Assembly (NCBI GenBank): GCA_964643965.1
Contig: CAZXVH010000005.1
Span: 35,694 to 99,693 of the forward strand
Direction of reading: 5' to 3'
DNA length: 64,000 nucleotides
DNA from: GCA-2746795 sp964643965
GTDB lineage: Bacteria > Chloroflexota > Anaerolineae > Promineifilales > Promineifilaceae
The stretch's first letter is position 1. Every line of letters begins with the position of its first letter. The translations under genes were made by a program, and so were the position numbers. Shown in pieces: positions 42,637-51,098 of the stretch. A model generated the notes under the pieces. The model was not told the origin of the DNA and made no database searches. It saw nothing but the letters and a program-made list of their open reading frames with translations.

Positions 42637-43710
42637 TTACAAAAACAAAGCGATGAGCGTGAAGATGATCCAGGCCGCGCCGGCATAGATTGCCAGCCAG
42701 CCCAGGGCGTTGCCCACGGCCGCTTTTGAGGAACCGGCGTGGTCGGTGACGGCGCGCAAGTTGTGGTACCAGTTGGCCCGCTGCCCCAAGACGATGGCCC
42801 GCCAGCCGAGGGCGATGCTGGGAGCGACGCCCAGGACGAGGCTGACGCCCAGTTTAAGCGGCGTCAGCGAGGCGGCGAAGGCGGCCAGGAAGGAGTCGGT
42901 GGAGTGAGTGGTGAAGGCCACCGGCAAGACGAGTAGCAGGATGGGAACCAGGTTGAGGGCGATGGCGGCCAAACCATGCCGTAAACTGGCAACGGCCGTT
43001 TTCTGAGCATTGCCGCGTAGTTCTGGTTGCACTGCTTCCAGGGTCAGGGGGCGGGCGCATTGGGAGCAGTAGGCGCTGCCTTTCATGACCGCTGCGCCGC
43101 AGCCCTGACACATGAGCAGGTACGCCGAGCGGTCGATGAAAACTTCCGGGTCGATCTTGAGTTCAATGATGCGGTCTTGCTGGTTTTTGACGAGAACGCC
43201 GGGATTGTCGGGGATGGGGATGGGCGTTTCCGGGATTTCGGCCATCTCTACCAGGGCGTTTTCGGAGGAGGCAGCGGTGGTGGCAACGGCCGTTTCCGTC
43301 ACCGGCTCTGGCGTGGTTTGCCCAGGCAGCAGGTTTTTTGCTCTGTTGACCAACTGCTTGCGCTTGAGGCGGCCGGCCTGCTGCTTCTGCATGTCGATCC
43401 ATTGGATGTTGGCGCGGGCCTCCACTTTAGCCCCATCGGTGACATAACTGCTGATCAACTGGATGATCTCGTGCGCTTGTTGGGCGTCGGCGGCGTTGAT
43501 TTCAAGCTGGGCGGTGTTGGCAAACGGCCGGACGCGCACGATGATGTCATCTTTTTGCAGGCCCAGGCGCTTGGGCAGGGTCGCCACGATGACGCCGGTC
43601 TCTTCGTTGTAGGCGGCCAGTTTGGCTCCCTTGGCCGCCAGGGCAAACAGAGCGCTGCGCATTACCACCGTAGCGGAAACAGGATAGGGGCGGATTTCGG
43701 AATAGGTCAT
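42637..43710 (-). CDS. Zinc-ribbon membrane protein, unknown
   Basis: 357 aa. N-terminal alpha/beta domain (about 1-110; RSALFALAAKGAKLAAYNEE, IIVRVRPFANTAQLEINAAD). A linker with an ACGGCCGT-encoded TAV precedes a zinc ribbon (about 200-220, MCQGCGAA then YCSQCARP). Three C-terminal transmembrane helices (about 245-355) are separated by WRAIVLGQRANWYHNLRAV. The ribbon suggests binding of protein or nucleic acid near the membrane. No family recognised. Confidence 0.65.
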   Translation of the reverse strand: MTYSEIRPYPVSATVVMRSALFALAAKGAKLAAYNEETGVIVATLPKRLGLQKDDIIVRVRPFANTAQLEINAADAQQAHEIIQLISSYVTDGAKVEARANIQWIDMQKQQAGRLKRKQLVNRAKNLLPGQTTPEPVTETAVATTAASSENALVEMAEIPETPIPIPDNPGVLVKNQQDRIIELKIDPEVFIDRSAYLLMCQGCGAAVMKGSAYCSQCARPLTLEAVQPELRGNAQKTAVASLRHGLAAIALNLVPILLLVLPVAFTTHSTDSFLAAFAASLTPLKLGVSLVLGVAPSIALGWRAIVLGQRANWYHNLRAVTDHAGSSKAAVGNALGWLAIYAGAAWIIFTLIALFL

Positions 43711-43725
43711 GGTGCTCCTTAGTCG

Positions 43726-43845
43726 GGTAGTCTGGTAGTCTGGTAGTCTTGTAGTCGGGTAGTCGAGTAGTCTTGTAGTCGTTAGTTGGTGGTTCTGACC
43801 ACTGTTTACTGTTCACTGAAAACTGTTCACTGAGAACTGCTGCGT
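43726..43845. repeat. Microrepeat array (TAGTCTGG units and CAGTGAACAGT units)
   Basis: 43726-43790 holds TAGTCGGG/TAGTCTGG/TAGTCTTG units. 43797-43845 holds ACTGTTCACTGA-type units. The second part encodes the last residues of RsmA (QQFSVNSFQ), so the array has been captured by the reading frame. Confidence 0.75.
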
Positions 43846-44637
43846 CAAGGTGAGCCACTCGGTCACGGTTAAGGTTTCGGCGCGGCGGGTTCCGTCGATA
43901 TGGGCCTGGGCCAGGATTGTATCAATCTCTGTTTTGTTTAGCCCCAGTTGACGCAGATTTTTGTGGAGCTGCTTCCGTTTTTGGCTGAATCCGGCGCGGA
44001 CAATGCGGAAGAAGTTCGCTTCAAAGGCGGGGTCAGGTGGGGAATTTTGGCGCAAATCCAGGCGGATGACGGCGGAGTCCACGTCGGGGCGGGGCCAAAA
44101 TGCGCCGGCTCTCAAGATGGCTGTCTGGGTGATGGATCCGTAGAATTGGACGCTGACGGCCAGCAGGCTCATGTGGGGGGGAACGGCCGTTACTCGTTCC
44201 GCCACCTCTTTTTGCACAGTCAGAACCATCATGGTCGGTTTATGGGCGGCGGAAAGCAGATGGCGCAAGATGGCGCCGGTGATGTAATACGGTACGTTTG
44301 CCACCACTTTGTAAGGGCCATTAAAGAGCGCCGCCGGATCGTGGGCCAGGATGTCGCCGTGTATGAGGCGCACATTGCGGAAAGAGGCTAATTCGTCACG
44401 CAGAATGGGTAGGAGTCGGTCATCTAATTCGACAGCGGTGACGGCGGCGGCCGTTTCTGCCAGCAGCCCCGTCAACGCCCCCAATCCCGGCCCGATCTCC
44501 AGCACATGATCGGTTGGCCCCACCTCTGCGGCGGCGACAATGCGCCACAGCACATTCTCATCAAAGAGAAAGTTTTGGCCCAGACTCTTTTTTGGCTCCA
44601 GATGGTACTGCTTGAGAATCTCTTTCGGATGGCGCAT
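43813..44637 (-). CDS. rsmA: 16S rRNA (adenine1518/1519-N6) dimethyltransferase
   Basis: 274 aa from ATG 44637. It dimethylates two adjacent adenines of the 16S rRNA 3' hairpin using SAM. Visible are KKSLGQNFLFDENVLWRIV, the SAM motif VLEIGPGLGALTGLL, ELDDRLLPILRD, and the catalytic NVPYYITGAILRHLL. The frame is open upstream to 44910, but that part is antisense to the zincin gene. The C-terminus TEWLTLTQQFSVNSFQ runs into a repeat array. Confidence 0.95.
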   Translation of the reverse strand: MRHPKEILKQYHLEPKKSLGQNFLFDENVLWRIVAAAEVGPTDHVLEIGPGLGALTGLLAETAAAVTAVELDDRLLPILRDELASFRNVRLIHGDILAHDPAALFNGPYKVVANVPYYITGAILRHLLSAAHKPTMMVLTVQKEVAERVTAVPPHMSLLAVSVQFYGSITQTAILRAGAFWPRPDVDSAVIRLDLRQNSPPDPAFEANFFRIVRAGFSQKRKQLHKNLRQLGLNKTEIDTILAQAHIDGTRRAETLTVTEWLTLTQQFSVNSFQ

Positions 44638-44671
44638 TCTGGTAATGATAGCACTGCTGCCTACTTTGCGC

Positions 44672-45043
44672 CTAATACGCCCCCAACTCCCGCAAGCGAT
44701 CATCGCTGATGCCGAAATGGTGGGCCAGTTCGTGTAAAAAAACGTGGCGTACCCAATAGCGCACAGCGGTGGGGTCATGGTTTGCCCGTATTTCGATGGG
44801 TCCCTGATAGAGGGTAATGGTGTCTGGCGGCACGGAATGGTAGCCCTGAGTGCGCTGGGTAAGGGGGACGCCGCTGTACAAACCGAGCAAGGTGTGGCCC
44901 GGCGCCACACCGGCCCGCGTTAATTCTTCCTGATTGGGCCACTGGCTTACCAACACCGCTACGTTGTTCATCTTTTCCCGAAAAAAGTCAGGCAGGTTGT
45001 CGATAGCTTCGGTGATCAGTATTTCAAACTCGGTTTCTGGCAT
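44672..45043 (-). CDS. Zincin-like metallopeptidase (MMP_TTHA0227-type)
   Basis: 123 aa. The N-terminus FEILITEAIDNLPDFFREKM and the C-terminal HELAHHFGISDDRLRELG give the H-E-x-x-H-x-x-G zinc site. Small zincins of this kind are widespread and of unknown substrate. It lies 34 bases upstream of rsmA on the same strand. Confidence 0.88.
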   Translation of the reverse strand: MPETEFEILITEAIDNLPDFFREKMNNVAVLVSQWPNQEELTRAGVAPGHTLLGLYSGVPLTQRTQGYHSVPPDTITLYQGPIEIRANHDPTAVRYWVRHVFLHELAHHFGISDDRLRELGAY

Positions 45044-45086
45044 GATGATGGCTCACCTTCCGGGGGTAAACGGCCGTTGCCATTCA

Positions 45087-45160
45087 CGAAAATTAGAAAT
45101 TAGAAATTAGAAATTAGAAGTTAGTCGAGTATCTAATCTCTAATTTCTAATTTCAGTTAA
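45087..45160. repeat. AATTAGAA microrepeat with inverted copy
   Basis: Three or four GAAATTA units are followed by CTAATCTCTAATTTCTAATTT, which is complementary. The whole can fold as a long AT-rich hairpin between the baeRF-like gene and the zincin gene. Confidence 0.7.
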
Positions 45161-45231
45161 GTATGTTTTTTACTTTTCATTCCTGAAAGTTCAACCAGCC
45201 TCTCATCATCAGTTTCAGCTTGGAACTTAAC

Positions 45232-46335
45232 TCAATAACGCAAAATAGCGCCAATGCGCCCGGCCGCTTCCAGTTCAGGATTATCCGTGATGATTTCTAC
45301 GTGACCGCCCTGATTCATGGTGGAGGCTACCGCCAGATCCACCACATCTGCCACCTCATTTAGCTCCTGTTCACCCATCGGGCTGCGGGCCAGGTTGGAG
45401 ACCAGGAAGCCAGAGTTTCCATCGGAGTATCCTGGCGAGCGGTAGCCATCGCTGATGATGAGTGTTTGCACTCGTTTATCGCTGATAGCTTGCAGCGTAT
45501 CATCCAGGCCAATCACGGCTGGGCCGCCGCTGGCCTGTAAGCCGACCATTTTTTCTACCAGTTTTGTCTCTCTTTCGGCATTGCTTTCTGCCAGCAGCTT
45601 GAGGGAATGGTCGCGCACTTCATGTTCGTTGGCCGTCATGGCCATATTGAATGTGTCTGCCAGGCAAGATTGTAATTTTTTGGGCAGCAACTCCTTGAAC
45701 TCGGCCGTTGTTTCCGATGTGCCGCCCAGGAAGAGACGGCGAATGGGGCGTCTTTCAAAGAACTGAGCGGCAGCTTGGGCGGCGTTACGCAAGTTGCGCA
45801 TTATCACTTCGTCCTCATGGCGACCGCCGCCTTGCCCACCGCGCATTCCCACCGCTGATGAGCCGCCTCCTTTTTTCACTTTTTGCACATCCTCCCCCAT
45901 GATGCCTTCAGTTTCCAGTAGTTCGCCCAGATGGTATTCAAAAAAACGAGCGCCTACTTTGTCCACCAAAATGACGCCATAATGGGCATAATAATCGAGA
46001 AGATGGGCCAATGGTTTGACATAAGGCTTGGGGCCGATGCGCACCCGGTTCCGAAAAGCGACGGCCGCCGGATATGCCCTGAAAAATGTGCCGTCATGGT
46101 TGGCAAACATGGCTAAACCCGGTTTAGACCAATCGTAACTGGTATCCAAAAACTGCTCTATCACATGAACTTCTTCCGACTGCTTTATTTGCGCCTCTTT
46201 AAGCATCCCGCGGACGCGCAACTTGATTGTCTCTGTGGACTCACTGCTGTTATCTGTCTCCAGGTAGATACTTAGCACCGGTTGTCCTTGTGAATCATAC
46301 GATAACAATTCTTGCAACTGTTCTTGGGTTATCAT
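45232..46335 (-). CDS. Bacterial archaeo-eukaryotic-type release factor (baeRF/eRF1-like) with GGQ
   Basis: 367 aa. N-terminal alpha/beta domain (PVLSIYLETDN, then GLAMFANHDGTFFRAYP), a middle RNase H-like domain (YYAHYGVILVDKVGARFFEY) and a flexible loop with MRGGQGGGRHEDEV (GGQ at 166-168). A C-terminal pelota/L7Ae-like domain follows (VQTLIISDGYRSPG, then LNEVADVVDLA). GGQ is the peptidyl-tRNA hydrolysis motif of release factors. Bacterial baeRFs are proposed to act in ribosome rescue; the specific family is not certain. Good AGGAGG at the start. Confidence 0.8.
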   Translation of the reverse strand: MITQEQLQELLSYDSQGQPVLSIYLETDNSSESTETIKLRVRGMLKEAQIKQSEEVHVIEQFLDTSYDWSKPGLAMFANHDGTFFRAYPAAVAFRNRVRIGPKPYVKPLAHLLDYYAHYGVILVDKVGARFFEYHLGELLETEGIMGEDVQKVKKGGGSSAVGMRGGQGGGRHEDEVIMRNLRNAAQAAAQFFERRPIRRLFLGGTSETTAEFKELLPKKLQSCLADTFNMAMTANEHEVRDHSLKLLAESNAERETKLVEKMVGLQASGGPAVIGLDDTLQAISDKRVQTLIISDGYRSPGYSDGNSGFLVSNLARSPMGEQELNEVADVVDLAVASTMNQGGHVEIITDNPELEAAGRIGAILRY

Positions 46336-46479
46336 GCGTCCTCCTCAGAACTAAGATTTTTGGTAACCGTCCAGAGGAACTGAACGGTTACGATTTTTGT
46401 GAGGTCAACAATAAATACCGGCAAACAGCACCGGTAAAACTCAACAGGGGTTCTCCTGTTGAGAGAGCAAGCGGGTTGT

Positions 46480-47670
46480 TTACGGCCGTTTTCCCAGCGT
46501 CAGCGGCACGGTAATCTCTTTGCCCTCTCGAATCACCGTCAACTGCACTGTTTGGCCCACTTCCGTTTCAAAGACCAGATAGCTGATCAGGTCGTCTGAG
46601 CTTTTGATGGTCTGGTTATTGATGGCGATAATGAGATCGCCGCCGGGAGCCGGCCTGAAATTGTTGTAGCCGCTGCGTAGTCCGGCGGCGGCGGCGGGTG
46701 TGTTCGGGTTGACATCTAATATATATGCGCCGTCGGTTTGGGGCAGGTTTAAGCTACTGGCGGCGCTGCTGTTGAGTGTTTGCATACGGATGCCGATGAA
46801 GGGATAAGCATAGGCGCCATTTTCAATGAGTTGGGGCGCTATGCGGTGTACGGCGTTGACCGGAATGGAGAAACCCACGCCGGTATTGGCCCCGGTTCCG
46901 GTGCGAATGGCGCTGTTGACCCCGATGACCCGGCCGTCTAGATCGAGCAGTGGGCCGCCGGAGTTGCCAGGGTTAATGGCGGCGTCTGTTTGGATGACTT
47001 GGGGCAGGCGATAATAGCCGCCGCCTTCGGCTTGGTGGGTGGAGATGAGGCTGCGTCCCAACCCGCTGACGACGCCAATGGACATGGAACCGGCTTCATC
47101 AAAGGGGTTGCCAATGGCGACTACCATTTGACCGACTTGTAGTTCCCGTGAATCCCCCAGTTCGACCGGATTCATCTCCTCGGGAATGTATTCCGCTTTG
47201 ATGACGGCCAGATCGCTGTCTACATCAGCGCCGACGAGTTCGGCGCGGCTGCGCTGCCCGTCAGCGTAGACAATTTCAAAGGCATCGCCATCGGTGATGA
47301 CATGATTGTTGGTGACGATGTGGCCTTCTTTGTCAATGAGGAAGCCGCTGCCGGTTCCCAGCAGGAACTCTTTTTCATTAAATATTTCATAGACGAAGAT
47401 GTGGACGACGGCCGGGTTTGCCCGCTGGTAGACGTTGATGAATTTTGTTTCTAAATCAGAATCGAGGGTGGCCAGGTTGGCAACGGCCGTTGTGCTGCCT
47501 ATGGGTGTGGCGTTTGTGGATTGAGCCTGGATGGTGGCGACGGCCTGGGCGACGATGGCTTCCGTATCTACCGGCCCGGCCGGGCCGATGGCCCCGGCCT
47601 GGCAAGCGAGGGCGGTAAATACGAGGATAAAAATGAAAATGATCGTAGGTAAATGTCGTTTTCTCGTCAT
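46480..47670 (-). CDS. HtrA/DegP-like serine protease (S1C), lipoprotein
   Basis: 396 aa. Signal with a lipobox-like FTALAC (Cys23), then a trypsin-like domain with catalytic His123 (IVTNNHVITDG), Asp153 (DSDLAVIKAE) and Ser237 (NPGNSGGPLLD). One PDZ domain follows (about 300-390; LRSGYNNFRPAPGGDLIIAI). It degrades or refolds damaged envelope proteins outside the membrane. It follows the DnaJ gene by 29 bases on the same strand, a proteostasis pair. Confidence 0.93.
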   Translation of the reverse strand: MTRKRHLPTIIFIFILVFTALACQAGAIGPAGPVDTEAIVAQAVATIQAQSTNATPIGSTTAVANLATLDSDLETKFINVYQRANPAVVHIFVYEIFNEKEFLLGTGSGFLIDKEGHIVTNNHVITDGDAFEIVYADGQRSRAELVGADVDSDLAVIKAEYIPEEMNPVELGDSRELQVGQMVVAIGNPFDEAGSMSIGVVSGLGRSLISTHQAEGGGYYRLPQVIQTDAAINPGNSGGPLLDLDGRVIGVNSAIRTGTGANTGVGFSIPVNAVHRIAPQLIENGAYAYPFIGIRMQTLNSSAASSLNLPQTDGAYILDVNPNTPAAAAGLRSGYNNFRPAPGGDLIIAINNQTIKSSDDLISYLVFETEVGQTVQLTVIREGKEITVPLTLGKRP

Positions 47671-47699
47671 GCATTGTCCTTTCGTGCCGGGCAGGCTTG

Positions 47700-48665
47700 T
47701 TAAGTGATTTTCTCTTGGGTGATACGCGCTAATTTTTCATACAACTCCTGTTCTTCTGGTGTTAAGGTGGTGGGAACCTGGATATTGATTTTAGCCATCA
47801 GATCGCCAAACTGATCAGGCTGGCGCAGATGGGGCATACCTTTGCCGCGCAGGCGAAAGGTTTGGCCGCCTTGCGTCCCCGCCGGAATTTTGAGGGTGAC
47901 ATCTCCGGAGAGAGTAGGTACGACGACTTTGCCCCCGAGAACGGCCGTGATCACATCGACCGGCACGATTACTTCTAAATTATGGCCGGCGCGGGTAAAT
48001 TGGGAATGCGGGCTGACTTTAATGACCAGGAAAAGGTCTCCCGGGCCACCTGGCCCACTGCTGCCTTTGCCCCGCAGCCTGATCTTCGTCCCGTTTTTAG
48101 CCCCTCTGGGAATTTTGGCAGTGAAGGAACGGCCGTTTTGCTCAAAGGTGCGGGTAGCGCCCTGATACGCTTCGTCTAAAGAGATCGTAACAATTTGTTC
48201 CATATCGGTTGTGGTCGCTTGTTGGCTGAAAAAATCCTGGCGCGGTGATTGGCGGGTCTGGGCTTGTTGGCCGAAAACGGAGTTGAAGAATTCAGAGAAG
48301 CCGCTGCTTTGTGAGCTGAATCCGCCTTGACTGCCAAAGAGGTCTCCAAAATCAAATTGTACTCGTTGGCCGCCATCCGCTCCCTGGGAGAACCATTGTG
48401 AGAAGTCGAAATCAGAGGGATCGCCGCCTGTTTGTTGGTAGCGATGATAGTTGCTGCCTAATTGATCGTATTTGCTGCGATTATCGGCGTTGCCCAGCAC
48501 TTCATAGGCTTCATTTATTTCTTTGAATTTTTCTTCTGCTTGTTTGTTCCCCTGGTTTTTGTCAGGATGGTATTGGCGTGCTAAACGACGATAAGCTTTT
48601 TTAATTTCTTTTTCGTCAGCTTGTTTACTGACTTCAAGAATTTGATAGTAATCTTTATAGTTCAT
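47700..48665 (-). CDS. DnaJ-family co-chaperone, CbpA-like
   Basis: 321 aa. J domain 1-70 with HPD at 33-35 (RRLARQYHPDKNQGN), a Gly/Phe/Gln/Ser-rich region (about 80-150), and two C-terminal substrate-binding beta domains (VTISLDEAYQGATRTFEQNG, IPAGTQGGQTFRLRGKGMP). The zinc-finger repeats of classical DnaJ are absent, which fits CbpA. It stimulates DnaK. No DnaK or GrpE gene is here. Confidence 0.92.
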   Translation of the reverse strand: MNYKDYYQILEVSKQADEKEIKKAYRRLARQYHPDKNQGNKQAEEKFKEINEAYEVLGNADNRSKYDQLGSNYHRYQQTGGDPSDFDFSQWFSQGADGGQRVQFDFGDLFGSQGGFSSQSSGFSEFFNSVFGQQAQTRQSPRQDFFSQQATTTDMEQIVTISLDEAYQGATRTFEQNGRSFTAKIPRGAKNGTKIRLRGKGSSGPGGPGDLFLVIKVSPHSQFTRAGHNLEVIVPVDVITAVLGGKVVVPTLSGDVTLKIPAGTQGGQTFRLRGKGMPHLRQPDQFGDLMAKINIQVPTTLTPEEQELYEKLARITQEKIT

Positions 48666-48814
48666 AGGTTATGTTTTAGCGAAGACAGACTCCTTCTGGA
48701 TTGGGGTCACTGGGGGAAATCTGTACGCCTCATTTTAAAGGTAGTTCCCAGGCAGTGTCAAGCAGCGTGAATGGTTTCATACTCTTTGTTAATAGCTGGA
48801 AAGTGCGGGTGGCA

Positions 48815-48849
48815 CGTGGCAGGTGACTCAATACTCGCCACCTGCCACG
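48815..48849. repeat. Inverted repeat between methyltransferase and DnaJ genes
   Basis: CGTGGCAGGTG (48815-48825) pairs with CACCTGCCACG (48839-48849). It lies just past the methyltransferase stop. There is no T tract, so it is a possible 3'-end hairpin. The rest of the 200-bp spacer shows nothing. Confidence 0.55.
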
Positions 48850-48866
48850 CGCCTCTCACCGCTTGT

Positions 48867-49688
48867 TTAAATCGGCAGGTCTAGCGCCAACTGGCGGGCT
48901 TCGGTGGCGGAAGGTTTGTCGGCGCGGAAGCAGTGGATGAGGCCCTGTAAATCTTTTTCCCGCCGCATAACGAAGCCCGCTTCTTGCAGCAATGTTTGCC
49001 AATATTCCCAGGTTTGTAACTGCGCCCCGCCTGGCCCCAGAACGAGCCAGTTTGTCTGGCTGCGAATGCGCTCAGACATCAGTAAACGGCCGTTTGGCGT
49101 CAGGATGCGGTGGGCTTCTTGCAGCAGATGTAAACGGTCTCCCCGCTGCCAAAATTGGGAGAGGAGTTGATCCAGCATGACGTACGGCACACTTTTATCA
49201 GGCAGGGGCAGGAGATCGAAACGGCCGTTTTGCCATACCAGGCGCGGATCAACTGCCGGTGGGGGGGCGGCTGCCCGGGCGCGGGCTAAGGAGCGCCCTG
49301 GCGTCCATTGTGGGTTGTAGACATCGACCACAATAATTTTGCCGGTGGTCAGGCGGCGGCGCAGGTGGAGCGGCGTGAGCCGCAGGCCGAGGTCCACATA
49401 GGCGATTTTGTCGGTGGCCTGGATTTGTCCCAAATCGAACAAAATATCAGGAGGACGCAAGCCATTCAGATCATGCAGTTTGTGGGCGGCCCACAGCGCC
49501 ATCGCCAAAAAATAGCCTAATATGAGGCTCAGGGCGAGCATGAGGGGCACAAAGGAGAGCCAGCCGCGCTGCAAGCTGACGCCTGCCAGAAAAAGAGCCA
49601 GTGCCAACCCGCCATACAGAACAAAAAAGAGGGGCCACTGGTTAGAAATTTGGCGAAAAACACCCTGGTAGCGCGTCCGTTGCTTCAT
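48867..49688 (-). CDS. Membrane-anchored SAM-dependent methyltransferase
   Basis: 273 aa. Two transmembrane helices at about 17-58, then a class I methyltransferase fold (YVDLGLRLTPLHLRRRLTTG at the SAM motif, LLPLPDKSVPYVMLDQLLSQ, EAHRILTPNGRLLMSERI). The glycine loop of motif I is weak (VDLGLRL), so activity is not certain. The substrate is unknown. Confidence 0.75.
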   Translation of the reverse strand: MKQRTRYQGVFRQISNQWPLFFVLYGGLALALFLAGVSLQRGWLSFVPLMLALSLILGYFLAMALWAAHKLHDLNGLRPPDILFDLGQIQATDKIAYVDLGLRLTPLHLRRRLTTGKIIVVDVYNPQWTPGRSLARARAAAPPPAVDPRLVWQNGRFDLLPLPDKSVPYVMLDQLLSQFWQRGDRLHLLQEAHRILTPNGRLLMSERIRSQTNWLVLGPGGAQLQTWEYWQTLLQEAGFVMRREKDLQGLIHCFRADKPSATEARQLALDLPI

Positions 49689-49727
49689 GATATGTCAGAT
49701 CGCAGAGAGCATTGCCGAACTACCGCG

Positions 49728-50225
49728 TTATGGAATATAGGGGATGAGTCCTTTAGCGAAGGCGGCTTCCTGGATGGGACGCGGCAGATGACGGGCGTCG
49801 AGGATGAGGCCATCGACCGAGATGAACCAGGCCATGGGGTTGCTGTCCATGCGGCTGGGGAGGGTCCAGGCGGGATCCATTAAGTCAATATCGAGCAGGT
49901 CGCGGATTTCTTTGGATTTGCTGGCCGGGCTGCTTTTGCCCACGCCAAAGTAGTGGCTGATGTCTGGGCTGGTGATGTGGGGGGTCTGGCTTTTGTCGAA
50001 GACAAAGTTGACGGTACCGATGGCGTGGATAATGCCGGCCGCCCAGTTTTTGGGACGGCCGTTGCTGAGAGGCGACGGCCGTTTTCGGCATAATTTAGCA
50101 GTCATCTGGCGGCACATATCGGCATACTCTTCATTCAACTTTTCTTTACAAAAACCATCCGTCAACGGCGTGATGGCGTCATATATTTCTTGCATCGTTT
50201 TGGGAACAGCATACGGTTTTTTCAT
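49728..50225 (-). CDS. DUF6398 domain protein
   Basis: 165 aa. Recognisable DUF6398 pattern: EEYADMCRQMTAKLCRKRPS, WAAGIIHAIGTVNFVFDKSQ, then HYFGVGKSSPASKSKEIRDL. The end (AWFISVDGLILDARHLPRPI) differs. Function unknown. Clear AGGAGG. It lies 26 bases downstream of the CcbP-like gene, so they may be coexpressed. Confidence 0.7.
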   Translation of the reverse strand: MKKPYAVPKTMQEIYDAITPLTDGFCKEKLNEEYADMCRQMTAKLCRKRPSPLSNGRPKNWAAGIIHAIGTVNFVFDKSQTPHITSPDISHYFGVGKSSPASKSKEIRDLLDIDLMDPAWTLPSRMDSNPMAWFISVDGLILDARHLPRPIQEAAFAKGLIPYIP

Positions 50226-50251
50226 GGTTCCTCCTTGTCGTTGGCCTCACC

Positions 50252-50923
50252 TTAATGGTTGGCAAACCAGGTACGGTATAAATCGATCAGTTCATAAAGC
50301 GGCGACTCTTTATCCGCAGCGGCTAACTGGCATAAAGGTAGGTGAAACTGCTTACGTCCGCGCCGCAGCTTGACAATGATACCATACATTTCGTCGGCGT
50401 CTTCAAGGCTGTGTACACGCACCTTGTCTCCAGAACGCAGGGGGCCGCGCATCCACTCATCAACAACCGCCTCAAACGGAAATTTGATCTCCTGGTCCAG
50501 ATATTCAAACCAGGCGCCAAGCGCGTCTAACTCTCCTTCTGGGTCCACAGTGAGCAACAGGCGCCGGATTTCTTTGCCCTCTGCGCCCAGGTACAGGAAA
50601 TTGTCGATGAGTGAGTCGTGTACTTCCCGGCGCGCTTTTTCACTTTCGGCCAGGGTGTCTCTGGGCGCGGTTTTGATGAGGTCGGTCAGGTCATAGCCGT
50701 ATTCATTCCAGCTAAATCCTTCTTCTTCACAATCTTCAATATACGACTCGGGCAAATTTTGTAAGGTGAGGCTGTCGAACGTAATCATCGCCGTCTTCTC
50801 TTCAGGGAAAAGCTCGGTGATCCGGCCGTGCCAACCGCTCATCTCCACGCCATATTCAGGATCGATAAAACCCTCTCGCACTTTAACGGTGTCGCCTATT
50901 TTGAGTGATTCTTTGTCAGTCAT
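50252..50923 (-). CDS. CcbP-like calcium-binding domain protein
   Basis: 223 aa. An SH3-like N-terminal part (LKIGDTVKVREGF, GWHGRITEL) is followed by a C-terminal region like the cyanobacterial calcium-binding protein CcbP (FPFEAVVDEWM, LRSGDKVRVHSLEDADEMYG, then YELIDLYRTWFANH). The acidic loops could bind Ca2+. Two SH3-like motifs with G-D-x-V-K/R-V suggest an internal repeat. Ca binding is inferred. Confidence 0.65.
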   Translation of the reverse strand: MTDKESLKIGDTVKVREGFIDPEYGVEMSGWHGRITELFPEEKTAMITFDSLTLQNLPESYIEDCEEEGFSWNEYGYDLTDLIKTAPRDTLAESEKARREVHDSLIDNFLYLGAEGKEIRRLLLTVDPEGELDALGAWFEYLDQEIKFPFEAVVDEWMRGPLRSGDKVRVHSLEDADEMYGIIVKLRRGRKQFHLPLCQLAAADKESPLYELIDLYRTWFANH

Positions 50924-51042
50924 TGCTGTCTCCTATTGTTTACATAGTTTAAACGGTGACTGTTCTTCCACTCCGCCTAAAGAGCCACCCATAGTAGGTT
51001 GCAGAGAGCGGGGTGACTCTCCTTCGTCACTGGGAGCCGTCA

Positions 51043-51097
51043 CTGGGAGCGCGGACAGCTTGTCCGCCCCGTGCAGACAGGCTGTCCGCGCTCCCAG
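51043..51097. repeat. REP-like palindromic element, copy 2
   Basis: CTGGGAGCGCGGACAGC (51043-51059) and GCTGTCCGCGCTCCCAG (51081-51097) form a perfect 17-bp stem. It shares GGGAGCGCGGACAG with the element before leuS (7844-7894). It abuts the end of the prolyl oligopeptidase gene and may protect its mRNA. Confidence 0.8.
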
Positions 51098-51098
51098 C

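Noticed and set aside
44638..44910. 91-codon extension of rsmA
   Set aside because: It lies opposite conserved coding sequence of the zincin gene; rsmA homologues begin near 44637.
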